A stretch of 33,549 nt of DNA from Oceanicola sp. S124. GTDB lineage: Bacteria > Pseudomonadota > Alphaproteobacteria > Rhodobacterales > Rhodobacteraceae. Shown piece by piece: positions 1 to 10,357 of the stretch (its first letter is position 1; every line of letters starts with the position of its first letter). The stretch is taken from contig NZ_AFPM01000010.1 in assembly GCF_000220565.1 (NCBI RefSeq), forward strand, positions 1-33,549. Direction: 5' to 3'. A model generated the notes under the pieces. It was not told the DNA's origin. It saw only the letters and a program-made list of their open reading frames with translations, and did not search any database. The position numbers were made by a program, and so were the translations under genes.

Positions 1-30
1 CGCGCCGCGGAAGGGAGACGGGAATGAGAA

Positions 31-54
31 AAGCCGCCCCCGAGGGGACGGCTT
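31..54 (-). terminator. Hairpin downstream of the PRC-barrel gene
   Basis: The arms AAGCCG and CGGCTT (31-36 and 49-54) pair perfectly. Inside them CCCC (37-40) pairs with GGGG (44-47), with one bulged base. Read on the minus strand the stem lies 38 bases past the stop codon at 92 and is followed by a T-rich stretch. This fits an intrinsic terminator of the PRC-barrel gene. Confidence 0.5.
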
Positions 55-91
55 CCTTGCAGGGCAGTTGCCGCTGCGGATCGGGGGCGGG

Positions 92-697
92 TTACGATGC
101 GCCCAGCATCACCGGCTCGTCGTCACCGACTTCCTCGGCGGCTTCGGGGTCGAACTCGGCCATGGCTTCCAGCTGGGCCTTGGTGTAGCCCGAGGCCTTC
201 AGCTTGGTTTCATCCGAAGCGTCGGTGGCCAGGTCGGTCAGCGGCAGGGCGACGTCATGTTCGCCGAGGCCCAGGAAGCCACCGATGCCCACGACGGCCA
301 TTTCCGTACCGTTGACCAGGACGACATTGTCGATCTCGCCGATCACTTCGCCATCTTCGGCGGCCACTTCATAGCCGACCAGCGTACCGGCGGTGAAGGT
401 CGAGGGCGTCATGGCGTCAACGCCTTCCTCGACGTTCTCGGCCACGTCATTGGCGGTGTCGGAGATGTAGTCGCCGGTGGCGTCCACACCCTCGGCGATC
501 TCTTCGCCAATGGTCTGACCGTCGTTGTCGAGGTCGATGCCGGTCGAGGTGTCGGCTTCAGCCTGGGCTCCGGCGCCCGACTGGTCGATCATCACCTGGC
601 CGTCGGCGGAGGTGTTGCTGCTCACATCGGCCAGCACCGGGGTGGCGGCGATTGCGAGAGCGGCGGCAGTGGTCATCAGGGTCTTAATCGAGGTCAT
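92..697 (-). CDS. Exported PRC-barrel domain protein
   Basis: The product is 201 residues. Residues 1-23 form a signal peptide with a hydrophobic Ala/Leu core and likely cleavage after VLA. An acidic, low-complexity segment (about 25-100) follows, then a PRC-barrel-like domain (about 103-157) with the pattern GEVIGEIDNVVL and an FLGLGEHDVALPL segment. PRC-barrel proteins of this exported type are common in alphaproteobacteria and usually have no defined enzymatic role. They are thought to bind partner proteins or the envelope and are often stress-induced. The start at 697 is chosen because AAGGAGA lies 7 bases upstream and the signal peptide begins there. The frame stays open upstream, but that part is not protein-like. 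The gene is monocistronic, downstream of acs in the same direction but separated from it by a terminator. Confidence 0.85.
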   Translation of the reverse strand: MTSIKTLMTTAAALAIAATPVLADVSSNTSADGQVMIDQSGAGAQAEADTSTGIDLDNDGQTIGEEIAEGVDATGDYISDTANDVAENVEEGVDAMTPSTFTAGTLVGYEVAAEDGEVIGEIDNVVLVNGTEMAVVGIGGFLGLGEHDVALPLTDLATDASDETKLKASGYTKAQLEAMAEFDPEAAEEVGDDEPVMLGAS

Positions 698-735
698 CTG
701 TGATCTCCTTTGCGACTTCCATTTCCTGACCACAC

Positions 736-762
736 AACGGCGATGCCCCCCGGGGTTGTTCC
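736..762 (-). promoter_or_regulatory. Possible ECF (EcfG-like) promoter of the PRC-barrel gene
   Basis: On the minus strand GGAAC (758-762) and CGTT (736-739) are separated by 18 bases, about 40 bases upstream of the start codon. The general-stress sigma factor EcfG of alphaproteobacteria is known to prefer GGAAC-N16/17-CGTT. The spacing here is one base longer, so this is a weak call. It would fit a stress-induced exported protein. Confidence 0.3.
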
Positions 763-824
763 TGAAAAAATTTTCGGAACTTTTCGGAAGGGATGTGCAT
801 TGTCCGCGCTGCCCGAAACGCGAA

Positions 825-854
825 ACGGCCCCGGAGCGGGAACTCCGGGGCCGT
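825..854 (-). terminator. Strong terminator hairpin after acs
   Basis: A perfect 12-bp stem (825-836 with 843-854, arm ACGGCCCCGGAG) encloses a 6-base loop. It lies about 33 bases beyond the acs stop. Read on the minus strand the stem is followed by TTTCGCGTTT, a short T-rich tail, so it is a good intrinsic terminator for acs. Confidence 0.75.
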
Positions 855-886
855 CGCATCGGTAAGATCGGTAAGTCGGGCAGGCG

Positions 887-2839
<1,953 letters not shown>

Positions 2840-2883
2840 CACGGGCTCCTCCTCGCGTGATCTTACGCGTTAGTCATAAGTCC

Positions 2884-2920
2884 GTCGGCCGGGGCCCTGC
2901 AAGCAGGTCGCCCGGCCGAC
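2884..2920 (-). terminator. Hairpin between the transporter operon and acs
   Basis: Arms of 10 bp (2884-2893 and 2911-2920, GTCGGCCGGG with CCCGGCCGAC) pair perfectly around a loop that holds a smaller CCTGC/GCAGG hairpin. There is no T-run on the minus-strand side, so it may be a partial terminator or attenuator between livF and acs rather than a full stop. Confidence 0.45.
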
Positions 2921-2943
2921 TTTGCGGTTCCGCTCCCCGGAGA

Positions 2944-3699
2944 TCAGATCGCCAGGTACTCGGCGCGCAGCTCCTCGTTGCCCAGCACCTCGGCGGCAGA
3001 GCCGTCGAAGACGATGGAGCCGGTGTCCAGGATGACCGAGCGGTCGGCCAGTTCCAGTGCCCGGACCGCGTTCTGTTCCACCAGGATCGTGGTGATCCCC
3101 TGCTCCTTGATGATCCGCAGGGTCTTTTCGATCTCGTCGACGATGACCGGGGCCAGGCCCTCGTAGGGTTCATCCAGCAGCAGCACCTTGATGTCCCGCG
3201 CCAGGGCACGGGCGATCGACAGCATCTGCTGCTCGCCCCCCGAAAGGGTCACGCCTTCCTGCTTGCGGCGTTCGCCGAGGCGGGGGAAGAGGTCATAGAG
3301 CCGGTCCAGAGACCAGCCGATCGGCGGAGCGATCTGCGCCAGCTGCAGGTTCTCTTCCACGGTCAGGCCGGGAATGATGCAGCGGTCTTCGGGCACCAGC
3401 CCGATACCGGCCTGCGCGGCCTGGTAGCTGGACATCGAATGCAGCGGCTGGTGGTCCAGCCAGATCTCGCCGTGGGTCACCTGCGGCGAGTTCATCCGGG
3501 CGATGGAGCGCAGGGTCGAGGTCTTGCCGGCACCGTTGCGGCCCAGCAGGGCCAGGATCTCGCCCTCATGGACGTTGAACGAGATATTCTGGACGATGTA
3601 GCTCTCGCCGTAATAGCTCTCCATGTTCCAGACCGAGAGGAAGGCGGGCGCGGTTTCGGCGTAGTTCTTGCCCTTCGAGAAATCGGGTTTGACGTTCAT
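2944..3699 (-). CDS. ABC transporter ATP-binding protein, LivF type
   Basis: Second nucleotide-binding subunit of a branched-chain-amino-acid-type (HAAT family) importer, 251 residues. Walker A is GRNGAGKT (53-60), the signature is LSGGEQQ (152-158) and Walker B is LLLDEP (173-178), followed by the Q/H-loop region LVEQNAVRALELADR. An extension of about 20 residues precedes the ATPase fold. This is somewhat unusual, since LivF proteins normally begin closer to the fold. The start at 3699 has GAGGAG upstream. The gene is last in the transporter operon, 17 bases after livG. It would act with the LivG-like subunit and the two permeases at the inner membrane. The ligand is not decided by this subunit. 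Confidence 0.93.
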   Translation of the reverse strand: MNVKPDFSKGKNYAETAPAFLSVWNMESYYGESYIVQNISFNVHEGEILALLGRNGAGKTSTLRSIARMNSPQVTHGEIWLDHQPLHSMSSYQAAQAGIGLVPEDRCIIPGLTVEENLQLAQIAPPIGWSLDRLYDLFPRLGERRKQEGVTLSGGEQQMLSIARALARDIKVLLLDEPYEGLAPVIVDEIEKTLRIIKEQGITTILVEQNAVRALELADRSVILDTGSIVFDGSAAEVLGNEELRAEYLAI

Positions 3700-3716
3700 T
3701 GGGTCTCTCCTCGCCC

Positions 3717-4478
3717 TTAGGCCGCAGCCGTTTCGCCAAGGTAGGCTTCGCGCACCTTGGGATGGCCCTTGATCTTCTCGGGCACGTCCTCGACCAGGGG
3801 GGTGCCCTGGGCCAGCACGGTGATCCGCTCGGCCAGCGAGAAGACCACGTGCATGTCGTGTTCGATGATGACGATGGTGATGTCGCGCTTCTGCTTGATC
3901 TCCTTCAGCAGGTCGATGGTGTTGTTGGTGTCCGCGCGGGCCATGCCCGCGGTCGGCTCATCCAGCAGCAGCAGGCGCGGTTCCTGAGCCAGGCACATGG
4001 CGATCTCGAGGCGCCGCTTGTCGCCGCGCGACATCGAGGCCGCGTGCATGTGCCGCTTCTCGGCCAGGTTCATGTCCTCCATCATCGCCTCGGCGCGGTC
4101 GCGGATCTCGGTCTCGCTTTCCACCGACTTGATGCCGTTCAGCTTGAACGCCCCGTCGCGCCTGGCGAAACAGGGGATCATCATGTTCTCCATTACCGTC
4201 AGGTCGCCGAAGATCTCGGGCGTCTGGAACACGCGGCTGATGCCCATCTGGTTGATCTCGTAGGGGGTGCGGCCCAGCACCGACTGGCCGTCGAACATGA
4301 CCGAGCCGCTGTCGGGGATCAGCTTGCCGACGAGGCAGTTCAGCAGCGTGGACTTGCCCGCCCCGTTCGGCCCGATGATTGCATGGACCGAGTTCTCGGC
4401 CACGGAGAGGTTCACATCGCCCAGGGCCTGGAGGCCGCCGAAACGCTTGCCGACATTCTTGACTTCGAGAATTCCCAT
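3717..4478 (-). CDS. ABC transporter ATP-binding protein, LivG type
   Basis: First nucleotide-binding subunit of the same importer, 253 residues. Walker A is GPNGAGKS (36-43) and Walker B is LLLLDEP (169-175). The signature position reads MSRGDKR (149-155), a degenerate form of LSGGQ. The C-terminal motif PEKIKGHPKVREAYLGE is the usual LivG ending. A good AGGAGG lies upstream of the ATG and overlaps the end of livM (the livM stop is only 9 bases away), so the two genes are likely translated from one message. The degenerate signature is the main oddity. It would place the canonical LSGGEQ in the LivF partner only. Confidence 0.93.
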   Translation of the reverse strand: MGILEVKNVGKRFGGLQALGDVNLSVAENSVHAIIGPNGAGKSTLLNCLVGKLIPDSGSVMFDGQSVLGRTPYEINQMGISRVFQTPEIFGDLTVMENMMIPCFARRDGAFKLNGIKSVESETEIRDRAEAMMEDMNLAEKRHMHAASMSRGDKRRLEIAMCLAQEPRLLLLDEPTAGMARADTNNTIDLLKEIKQKRDITIVIIEHDMHVVFSLAERITVLAQGTPLVEDVPEKIKGHPKVREAYLGETAAA

Positions 4479-4487
4479 CGTCGCCTC

Positions 4488-5690
4488 CTATTCGGCCGGG
4501 GTGGATTGGGTTGCGGTCTTCTCTTCGGCGTCCTTCTTGCGGCCGAAGAGGCGTCCCAGGCGCTGACCGCCTTCGACAAGGCCGCCGGGCAGGAAGGTCA
4601 CGACCAGCATGAAGAGAAGGCCCAGGGTCAGGTGCCAGCCGGAGCCGACGAAGTGCTCAAGCACCCAGACGATGGCGTTCTCGAGCCCGTCGGGCAGGGC
4701 GTGGAACCAGGAGTGCAGCACCGCCTCGTTGATCTTCGAGAAGATGTTCTCGAAGTACTTGATGAAGCCCGCGCCCAGGACCGGACCGATCAGGGTGCCG
4801 GCACCGCCGAGGATGGTCATCAGCACCACTTCGCCCGAGGCGGTCCACTGCATCCGCTCGGCGCCTGCCAGCGGGTCCATCGAGGCCATGAGGCCACCGG
4901 CCAGGCCGGCATACATGCCGGAGATGACGAAGGCCGCCAGGGTGTAGGGCTTGGTGTTGAGGCCGGTGTAGTTCATCCGCTGCTGGTTCGACTTCACCGC
5001 CCGCAGCATCATGCCGAAGGGCGAACGGAAGATGCGGATCGAGATGTAGAAGGCCACCAGAAGCAGCGCGCCAGCCATGTAGTAGCCATTGTTGAACTGG
5101 AAGGTCCAACCGCCGAGGTTCAGCACCTCGGTCGAGCGCATTTCCAGGCCGAAGAGGTTGGTGACGGGAATGCCGCCGTTCTCGGTCGCGGTCTGGCCCA
5201 GGATGCGGGGGTCTTCCAGCGTCAGCTGCAGGCCGGTCTCGCCGTTGGTGATCGGCGTCAGCACCGAATAGGCCAGGCGGAAGGACATCTCTGCGAAGGC
5301 CAGGGTGAGGATCGAAAAGTAGATCCCCGTGCGGCGCAGCGAGATGAAGCCGATGAGCAGGGCGAAGAGGCCCGCGATGACCATCGACAGCAGGATCGCC
5401 GGGATGACGTTCATGCTGAGCAGCTTGAACATCCACACGGCCGAGTAGGACCCCACCCCCAGGAAGGCCGCATGGCCGAAGGAGAGGTAGCCCGTCAGGC
5501 CGAAGAGCAGATTGAAGCCTACGGCGAAGATGCCGAAGATCACGAAACGCTGCATCAGGTCCGGGTAGCCCGCGTTGAACTGCGCCATGGCGCTGTCAGC
5601 GGGGAAGGGGTTCAGGATGAAGGGCGCGAAGATCACCAGCACGGCGACGACGCCCAGGAGGGTTGCGTCTTTTTTGTTGAGACCCAGCAT
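4488..5690 (-). CDS. ABC transporter permease, LivM type
   Basis: Inner-membrane permease, 400 residues, with about ten hydrophobic segments. It starts with [19 protein letters not shown] and carries the LivM-type central motif [19 protein letters not shown] near residue 65. The permease EAA-like loop and a [13 protein letters not shown] segment lie in the C-terminal third. An insertion of about 45 residues between membrane segments (around residues 145-185) probably forms a periplasmic loop. The C-terminus is a charged cytoplasmic tail. The ATG is 4 bases after the livH stop, with GGAGGA inside the end of livH, indicating tight coupling. It pairs with the LivH-like subunit. Confidence 0.93.
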   Translation of the reverse strand: MLGLNKKDATLLGVVAVLVIFAPFILNPFPADSAMAQFNAGYPDLMQRFVIFGIFAVGFNLLFGLTGYLSFGHAAFLGVGSYSAVWMFKLLSMNVIPAILLSMVIAGLFALLIGFISLRRTGIYFSILTLAFAEMSFRLAYSVLTPITNGETGLQLTLEDPRILGQTATENGGIPVTNLFGLEMRSTEVLNLGGWTFQFNNGYYMAGALLLVAFYISIRIFRSPFGMMLRAVKSNQQRMNYTGLNTKPYTLAAFVISGMYAGLAGGLMASMDPLAGAERMQWTASGEVVLMTILGGAGTLIGPVLGAGFIKYFENIFSKINEAVLHSWFHALPDGLENAIVWVLEHFVGSGWHLTLGLLFMLVVTFLPGGLVEGGQRLGRLFGRKKDAEEKTATQSTPAE

Positions 5691-5694
5691 GGAT

Positions 5695-6726
5695 TTAGTC
5701 CTCCATCACGCCCTTGCGGCCCAGGAGGCCACGCGGACGGGTCAGCAGAATGATGATGGCGGCGACGTAGATGATGATCTGGTCGATGCCGGGAAGGATG
5801 GATTTGATCTCGTTCATCGAGGCGAAGCTCTCGAGGATGCCCAGCAGGAAGCCCGCGGCGACAGCGCCGGGCAGGGAGCCCATGCCGCCGACGACCACCA
5901 CGACGAAGCTGAGGACGAGGAAGTCCATCCCCATGTGATAGTTTGGCGAGTTGATCGGCGCGTACATCACCCCCGCAAGGCCCGCCACGGCGGCGGCGAG
6001 GCCGAACATGATGGTGAAGCGCTTGTCGATGTTGATGCCCAGAAGACCCACGGTCTCTCGGTCGGCCATGCCGGCGCGGACCACCATGCCGAAGGTGGTG
6101 AACTGCAGGAAGGCGAAGACGCCGCCGATGATCACCGCCGCGAAGGCGAAGTAGATCATCCGCCAGTAGGGGTAGATGATGGTGTTCGGATCAAAGCCCA
6201 GCATGGCGCCGAAGTCGAAGGAGCCGCGGAAGGCACCCGGCGCGGGGGTCTGGATCGGGTTGGCGCCGTAGTAGTGCTTGATCAGCTCCTGCAGCACGAT
6301 CGCCAGGCCGAAGGTCACCAGGATCTGGTCGGCATGGGGGCGGCGGTAGAAATGCTTGATCAACCCGCGTTCCATGATGAAGCCGATGGCGATCATGATC
6401 GGGATCGAGAACAGGATGGCCAGCGGTACCGACCAGTCGATGATGGCATGCCCGAACTCGGGTCCGAACCAGGTCTCGACGTAGGGGGTCTTCACCTTAA
6501 GGGGGTTGCCCAGGAAGTCGGTGCGTGTCGGATCGACGGTCTCGACCGAGAGGTTGAGCAGCTTGTTCAGGGTCACGGCGCAGAAGGCGCCGATCATGAA
6601 CAGGGCGCCATGGGCGAAATTCACCACGCCGAGCGTGCCGAAGATCAGGGTCAGCCCGAGTGCGATCAGCGCATAGGCGCTGCCCTTGTCGAGGCCGTTG
6701 AGAATCTGGAGGATGATTGCGTCCAT
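5695..6726 (-). CDS. ABC transporter permease, LivH type
   Basis: Inner-membrane permease, 343 residues. It begins [20 protein letters not shown] and shows the LivH hallmark [19 protein letters not shown] (about 23-41) and [17 protein letters not shown] near the C-terminus. The start at 6726 is chosen because the family motif begins immediately after it. The upstream part of the open frame is Pro/Arg-rich and not protein-like. A loop of about 30 residues after the second membrane segment ([20 protein letters not shown]) is longer than in amino-acid LivH proteins. The gene lies 287 bases downstream of the binding-protein gene, beyond a hairpin at 6899-6917. Confidence 0.93.
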   Translation of the reverse strand: MDAIILQILNGLDKGSAYALIALGLTLIFGTLGVVNFAHGALFMIGAFCAVTLNKLLNLSVETVDPTRTDFLGNPLKVKTPYVETWFGPEFGHAIIDWSVPLAILFSIPIMIAIGFIMERGLIKHFYRRPHADQILVTFGLAIVLQELIKHYYGANPIQTPAPGAFRGSFDFGAMLGFDPNTIIYPYWRMIYFAFAAVIIGGVFAFLQFTTFGMVVRAGMADRETVGLLGINIDKRFTIMFGLAAAVAGLAGVMYAPINSPNYHMGMDFLVLSFVVVVVGGMGSLPGAVAAGFLLGILESFASMNEIKSILPGIDQIIIYVAAIIILLTRPRGLLGRKGVMED

Positions 6727-6898
6727 CGGTCCAACCTTGGCTTTCAGAGCGATCCCGCCCCGGCCGCGACAGCGGTGCCGGAGGGGGGAGAACGGGCGAC
6801 CCGACGGGGCGGGCAGCCCGGCGAGGGCAGTGGGCGAAAAGATCCGGGCGCGGGCGCCAGGCAGAGGGTCTGACGGCTCTGTCCGGCGGGGGTGGGGA

Positions 6899-6917
6899 GG
6901 CGGGCCCATGGCCCGCC
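6899..6917 (-). other. Intra-operon hairpin between binding-protein and permease genes
   Basis: GGCGGGC (6899-6905) and GCCCGCC (6911-6917) form a perfect 7-bp stem with a 5-base loop in the 287-base gap between the binding-protein stop (7014) and livH (6726). ABC operons often place such a stem here to stabilise or partly terminate the message, so that more binding protein than permease is made. That role is inferred from position. I see no gene in the rest of the gap. Confidence 0.45.
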
Positions 6918-7013
6918 CGCTTGCCCCGGATCCCGCCGTGTCGCGACGGTGTCACCGTGGAGGTGCGGCAGTGCCGGGCCAGGGCCCGACACCACCTGAT
7001 CAGCCTCTTCGCG

Positions 7014-8354
7014 TCATGCGCCCGGGTTGCACGAGCCCAGTGCGCCGCCCGCGAACATCGGGTGATCGGGCGCATAGGTGACCTGACCGACCGGGGTGAC
7101 CTCGACCACTTCGAGAAGGTCGAACTCGGAGGTCGGGTTCTCTTTCCCGCGCACCACGAGCACGTCCTTGAAGCACTGGTGGTCTTCGGCGCGGTAGAGG
7201 GTCGGGCCGTTGCCCATGCCGTCGAACTCGAAGCCCTCGAGGGCCTCGCCGACCGCGCAGGGGTTGAACGAGCCGGCACGTGCCACGGCATCGGCATAGA
7301 GCAGCGTCTGCACATAGCAGGTGTGCGCGGCCTGCGACGGCGGGAAGCCGTACTTGGTGCCGAAGCTCTTGACGAAGGCCTGGCTGCCCTCGTCCTGCAG
7401 CGACCAGTGCCAGTTGGTCGAGCCGAGGATGCCCTTGACGTTCTCGCCGGCGCCACGCGCCATGAGGCGCGAGAACAGCGGCACCACGATCTCGAAGTTC
7501 TTGCCGTTGACGACCTTCTCGCGCAGGCCGAACTGCACGGCGTTGGTCAGCGAGTTGACCATGTTGCCGCCGTAGTGGTTCAGAATCAGCACATCGGCGT
7601 CGGTCTGCAGGACCGGCGTGATGTACGAGCTGAAGTCGGTGGCCGAAAGCGGGGTCTTGACCGTCTGGACGGTCTCCCAGCCCAGGGCCTCGGTGGCGGC
7701 GACGATCGACTCTTCCTGGGTCCAGCCCCAGGTGTAGTCGGCGGTCAGGTGATAGGCCTTGCGGTCAGTGCCATAGGTCTTGGCCAGCACCGGCGCCAGC
7801 GCCGCGCCGGACATGTAGGCGTTGAAGAAGTGGCGGAAGCCATTGGCCTTCTTGTCCTTGCCGGTGGTGTCGTTCGAGTGCGTCAGGCCGGCCATGAAGA
7901 TCACGCCCGCCTCCTGGCAGAGGCTCTGCACGGCGACGGCGACGCCCGAGGACGAGCCGCCGGTGATCATGATCGCGCCGTCCTTCTCGATCATCGACTT
8001 GGCCGAGGCACGCGCCGCGTCGGACTTAGTCTGGGTGTCGCCGGTCACGTATTCGACCTTCTTGCCCAGGATGCCGTTCCCTTCCAGCACCTTCGAGGAG
8101 AAGGTGTTCAGCATGCCGCCGTCCCCTTCGCCGTTCAGGTGTTCGACAGCCAGCATGTAGGCGCGCAGCTCGTCCGCGCCCTCGTCCGCGTAGGGGCCGG
8201 ACTGCGGCACGTTGAAGCCCAGCGTCACGGTGCCGCCGCTCGGTTCATTGGTGAAGGCGTGGGCGCCCGTGGTGAAGATGGTGGGCAGCGCGAGGCCGGC
8301 GCCACCCACGGCCCCGGTCTTCAGCAGCCCGCGACGGGTCAGTTTGTTGGTCAT
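7014..8354 (-). CDS. Tat-exported ABC-transporter substrate-binding protein (type I periplasmic-binding fold)
   Basis: Periplasmic solute receptor, 446 residues, of the LivK-like Peripla_BP_6 kind. The N-terminus has a twin-arginine signal (TRRGLLKTG, residues 6-14) with a hydrophobic stretch ending in AHA near residue 33, so it is probably exported folded by Tat. Internal features typical of the fold are GFNVPQSGPYADEG at the start of the mature domain, GGSSSGVAVAVQSLC in the first lobe and the hinge-region DYTWGWTQEE. It is longer than amino-acid LivK proteins (about 370) and does not look like the urea receptor UrtA. The ligand cannot be read off. The association with acs and an acyl-CoA regulator suggests a small carboxylic acid, amide or amino acid. 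GGGAGGAATCC precedes the ATG. Confidence 0.92.
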   Translation of the reverse strand: MTNKLTRRGLLKTGAVGGAGLALPTIFTTGAHAFTNEPSGGTVTLGFNVPQSGPYADEGADELRAYMLAVEHLNGEGDGGMLNTFSSKVLEGNGILGKKVEYVTGDTQTKSDAARASAKSMIEKDGAIMITGGSSSGVAVAVQSLCQEAGVIFMAGLTHSNDTTGKDKKANGFRHFFNAYMSGAALAPVLAKTYGTDRKAYHLTADYTWGWTQEESIVAATEALGWETVQTVKTPLSATDFSSYITPVLQTDADVLILNHYGGNMVNSLTNAVQFGLREKVVNGKNFEIVVPLFSRLMARGAGENVKGILGSTNWHWSLQDEGSQAFVKSFGTKYGFPPSQAAHTCYVQTLLYADAVARAGSFNPCAVGEALEGFEFDGMGNGPTLYRAEDHQCFKDVLVVRGKENPTSEFDLLEVVEVTPVGQVTYAPDHPMFAGGALGSCNPGA

Positions 8355-8502
8355 GGATTCCTCCCTTTTTCAGGTGCGGTCCGGACCTCCTCCGCCCGGC
8401 CACTTCACCGGCCCGGACGCGAAGGTCCCGGGCTACGGTGCAATCTGATCATGGCAGAACCCATGAAAACCTCGCAACAAGTCACTTTGAATGCTTGATT
8501 TT

Positions 8503-8542
8503 TTTGTAAAGAAATCCACAATTGTGGTGGGAAAATTGTAAA
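8503..8542. promoter_or_regulatory. Symmetric candidate operator between the importer operon and its divergent regulator
   Basis: A perfect 12-bp palindrome, CCACAATTGTGG (8516-8527), is flanked by TTTGTAAA (8503-8510) and ATTGTAAA (8535-8542). Those two sites lie 32 bases apart, about three helical turns, and nearly symmetric around the palindrome. Regulators of the ScfR family are known to bind TTTGCAAA-type sequences, and TTTGTAAA differs at one position. The block is strikingly AT-rich in a GC-rich region. It probably controls the divergent regulator, the importer or both. Confidence 0.5.
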
Positions 8543-8589
8543 TAAATTCTTTTGCGGCGCAGAAGAACGTTGAAAGTGCAGGGAAATCC

Positions 8590-9945
8590 ATGGCACAGGC
8601 AGGCAGGGGGGCGGTTCTGACCGGCACGCGGATCCGCGAAAGGCGCATGGTGCTCGGTCTGCGCCAGGCCGAGCTGGCGAAGCGGGCGGGGATCTCGGCC
8701 TCCTATCTCAACCTGATCGAGCACAATCGGCGCAGAATCGGCGGGAAGTTGCTGCTTTCGCTGGCCGAGGCTTTGCAGGTTGAACCTTCCGCGCTGTCCG
8801 AGGGGGCCGAAGCGGCGCTGCTGGCGCAGCTGCGCCAGGCGGCGGCGGACCGTCCCGAAGCGGGCGCCGACCTCGACCGGATCGAGGAGTTCACCGGCCG
8901 GTTTCCCGGCTGGGCGCAGCTGGTGGCGGCCCAGGGGCGGCGGCTGTCGACGCTGGAACGCGCGGTCGAGGTGCTGAGCGACCGGCTGGCCCATGATCCC
9001 CACCTTGCGGCCTCGCTGCACGAGGTGCTCTCGACCGTCACCGCGATCCATGCCACGGCCGAGATCCTGGTCGGCGAAGAGGGGCTGGAGCCCGAGTGGC
9101 GCGCCCGCTTCCATCGCAACATCCACGAGGACAGCGCCCGCCTCGCCGAGGGCGCGCGCCGCCTGGTCGAGGATCTGGAAGAGGGCGAGGCAGCTCAGGA
9201 GGCCGGCTCTCCCCAGGAAGCGGTCGAGGGCTTCCTCGGGGCGCATGGCTTCCACTTCCCGGCGCTGGAGCTTGAACCGGAGGCCGATGCCGCGGCCCAA
9301 CGGGCGGCGGTCGAGAGGCTGCTTGAGGAGGGCGCGGGCCAGCTCGGCTCGGGCGCGGCGCGGCTGATCGCGGGCCGGGTGCTTGAGCGGTACGCGGCGG
9401 ATGCCGCGGCGGTGCCGCTGTCGGCGCTGCGTGCGGCGCTGCCCGAGGGCGGCGCGCTGGACCCGGTGATGCTGGGGGCGCGCTTCGGCGTCGACGCGGG
9501 GCGGATGATGCGCCGGCTGGCGATGCTGCCCGGGCCGATGCTGGCGGACCGCGGCATCGCTGCCCCGGGACTGGTGGCCTGCGACGCCTCGGGTACGCTG
9601 ATCTTTCGCAAGCCGCTGGACAGTTTCCCGCTTCCCCGGTTCGGCGCGGCCTGTCCGCTCTGGCCGCTGTTCCAGGCCCTCAGCCGGCCGATGATGCCCA
9701 TGGCGCAGGTGATCCGACTGGCCGGGCGTTCCGAGGGGCTGTTCCTGACCCATGCCATTGCCCAGCCCTCGGGGGTTCCGGTACTGAACCGCGATCCGAC
9801 CTTCGAGGCCCATATGCTCGTCCAGCCCAGCCCGGCGGAGGCGTCCGAGGATCTGCCCCGCGTCGGCGTGACCTGCCGGATCTGTCCCAAGGCCGGCTGC
9901 CGTGGTCGGCGCGAGCCCTCGATCATGGCCGAGGCCGGGGCCTGA
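8590..9945 (+). CDS. ScfR/RamB-like transcriptional regulator (XRE HTH plus DUF2083-type C-terminus)
   Basis: Cytoplasmic DNA-binding regulator, 451 residues. An XRE-type helix-turn-helix spans about residues 12-66 (RQAELAKRAGISASYLNLIE). The C-terminus holds the cysteine motif CRICPKAGC (429-437) typical of the short-chain acyl-CoA regulator family (RamB in actinobacteria, PccR in Rhodobacter). Those regulators sense CoA thioesters and control acetate or propionate genes. The zinc-peptidase-like HExxH seen in many relatives is absent. Residues 143-195 instead resemble the dimerisation hairpin of histidine kinases, with LHEVLSTVTAI where a kinase has HELRTPLTAI. It is divergent from the importer/acs block, fitting a local regulator. 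The ATG at 8590 has AGGGAA upstream and leaves the whole HTH intact. Confidence 0.85.
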   Translation: MAQAGRGAVLTGTRIRERRMVLGLRQAELAKRAGISASYLNLIEHNRRRIGGKLLLSLAEALQVEPSALSEGAEAALLAQLRQAAADRPEAGADLDRIEEFTGRFPGWAQLVAAQGRRLSTLERAVEVLSDRLAHDPHLAASLHEVLSTVTAIHATAEILVGEEGLEPEWRARFHRNIHEDSARLAEGARRLVEDLEEGEAAQEAGSPQEAVEGFLGAHGFHFPALELEPEADAAAQRAAVERLLEEGAGQLGSGAARLIAGRVLERYAADAAAVPLSALRAALPEGGALDPVMLGARFGVDAGRMMRRLAMLPGPMLADRGIAAPGLVACDASGTLIFRKPLDSFPLPRFGAACPLWPLFQALSRPMMPMAQVIRLAGRSEGLFLTHAIAQPSGVPVLNRDPTFEAHMLVQPSPAEASEDLPRVGVTCRICPKAGCRGRREPSIMAEAGA

Positions 9946-10357
9946 ACGGACACAGGGGCGGTGCGCCTTCCAAGAGTGCTGACAGGTCCTTTGGCGGTGG
10001 CCATTAGGCCGGGGGCTGTGGTCGACCTGCATCCGGTCTTCAGAGGGGCTCGGAGGGTGAGCCCGTACGGGGGATCGCCCGGATCCATCACCGAGCCCGT
10101 CACGCTGGCTGGCTTGCCCTGGATCCTGCATCGAGACCGGCCCGCTGCCTTTGCCGGGCGTCTCTTTCGCGGCCCTCAACGGGGATGTCACACAACCTTC
10201 GCCGCGCCCTTCACGCTGCCTTCACCGGCCTTTCGCGCCGACGTTGCTTGGCCTTTTGCGGGTCCCCTCAGGACGTCGGCGGGACGCGGGCTCGGTCTTG
10301 ACACTCCGGGTCGCCTGGGGATGCTGACCCGAGGCCAGAGACCCGTGGTTGGCGGCT
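9946..10357. other. Gene-free interval before the LysE gene
   Basis: No convincing gene, RNA or strong hairpin is visible between the regulator stop and the GCAAA repeat cluster. A 160-codon frame from a GTG at 9961 is Pro/Arg/Gly-rich, has no Shine-Dalgarno sequence and runs through the repeat cluster, so I do not call it. Confidence 0.5.

Noticed and set aside
3699..5753. A 684-codon frame on the plus strand
   Set aside because: It is antisense to livG and livM, His/Gly/Asp/Arg-rich and without family features. The minus-strand genes have good Shine-Dalgarno sites and recognisable motifs.
8482..10191. A 569-codon frame on the minus strand
   Set aside because: It is antisense to the ScfR-like regulator and rich in Arg/Gln/Gly without recognisable domains.
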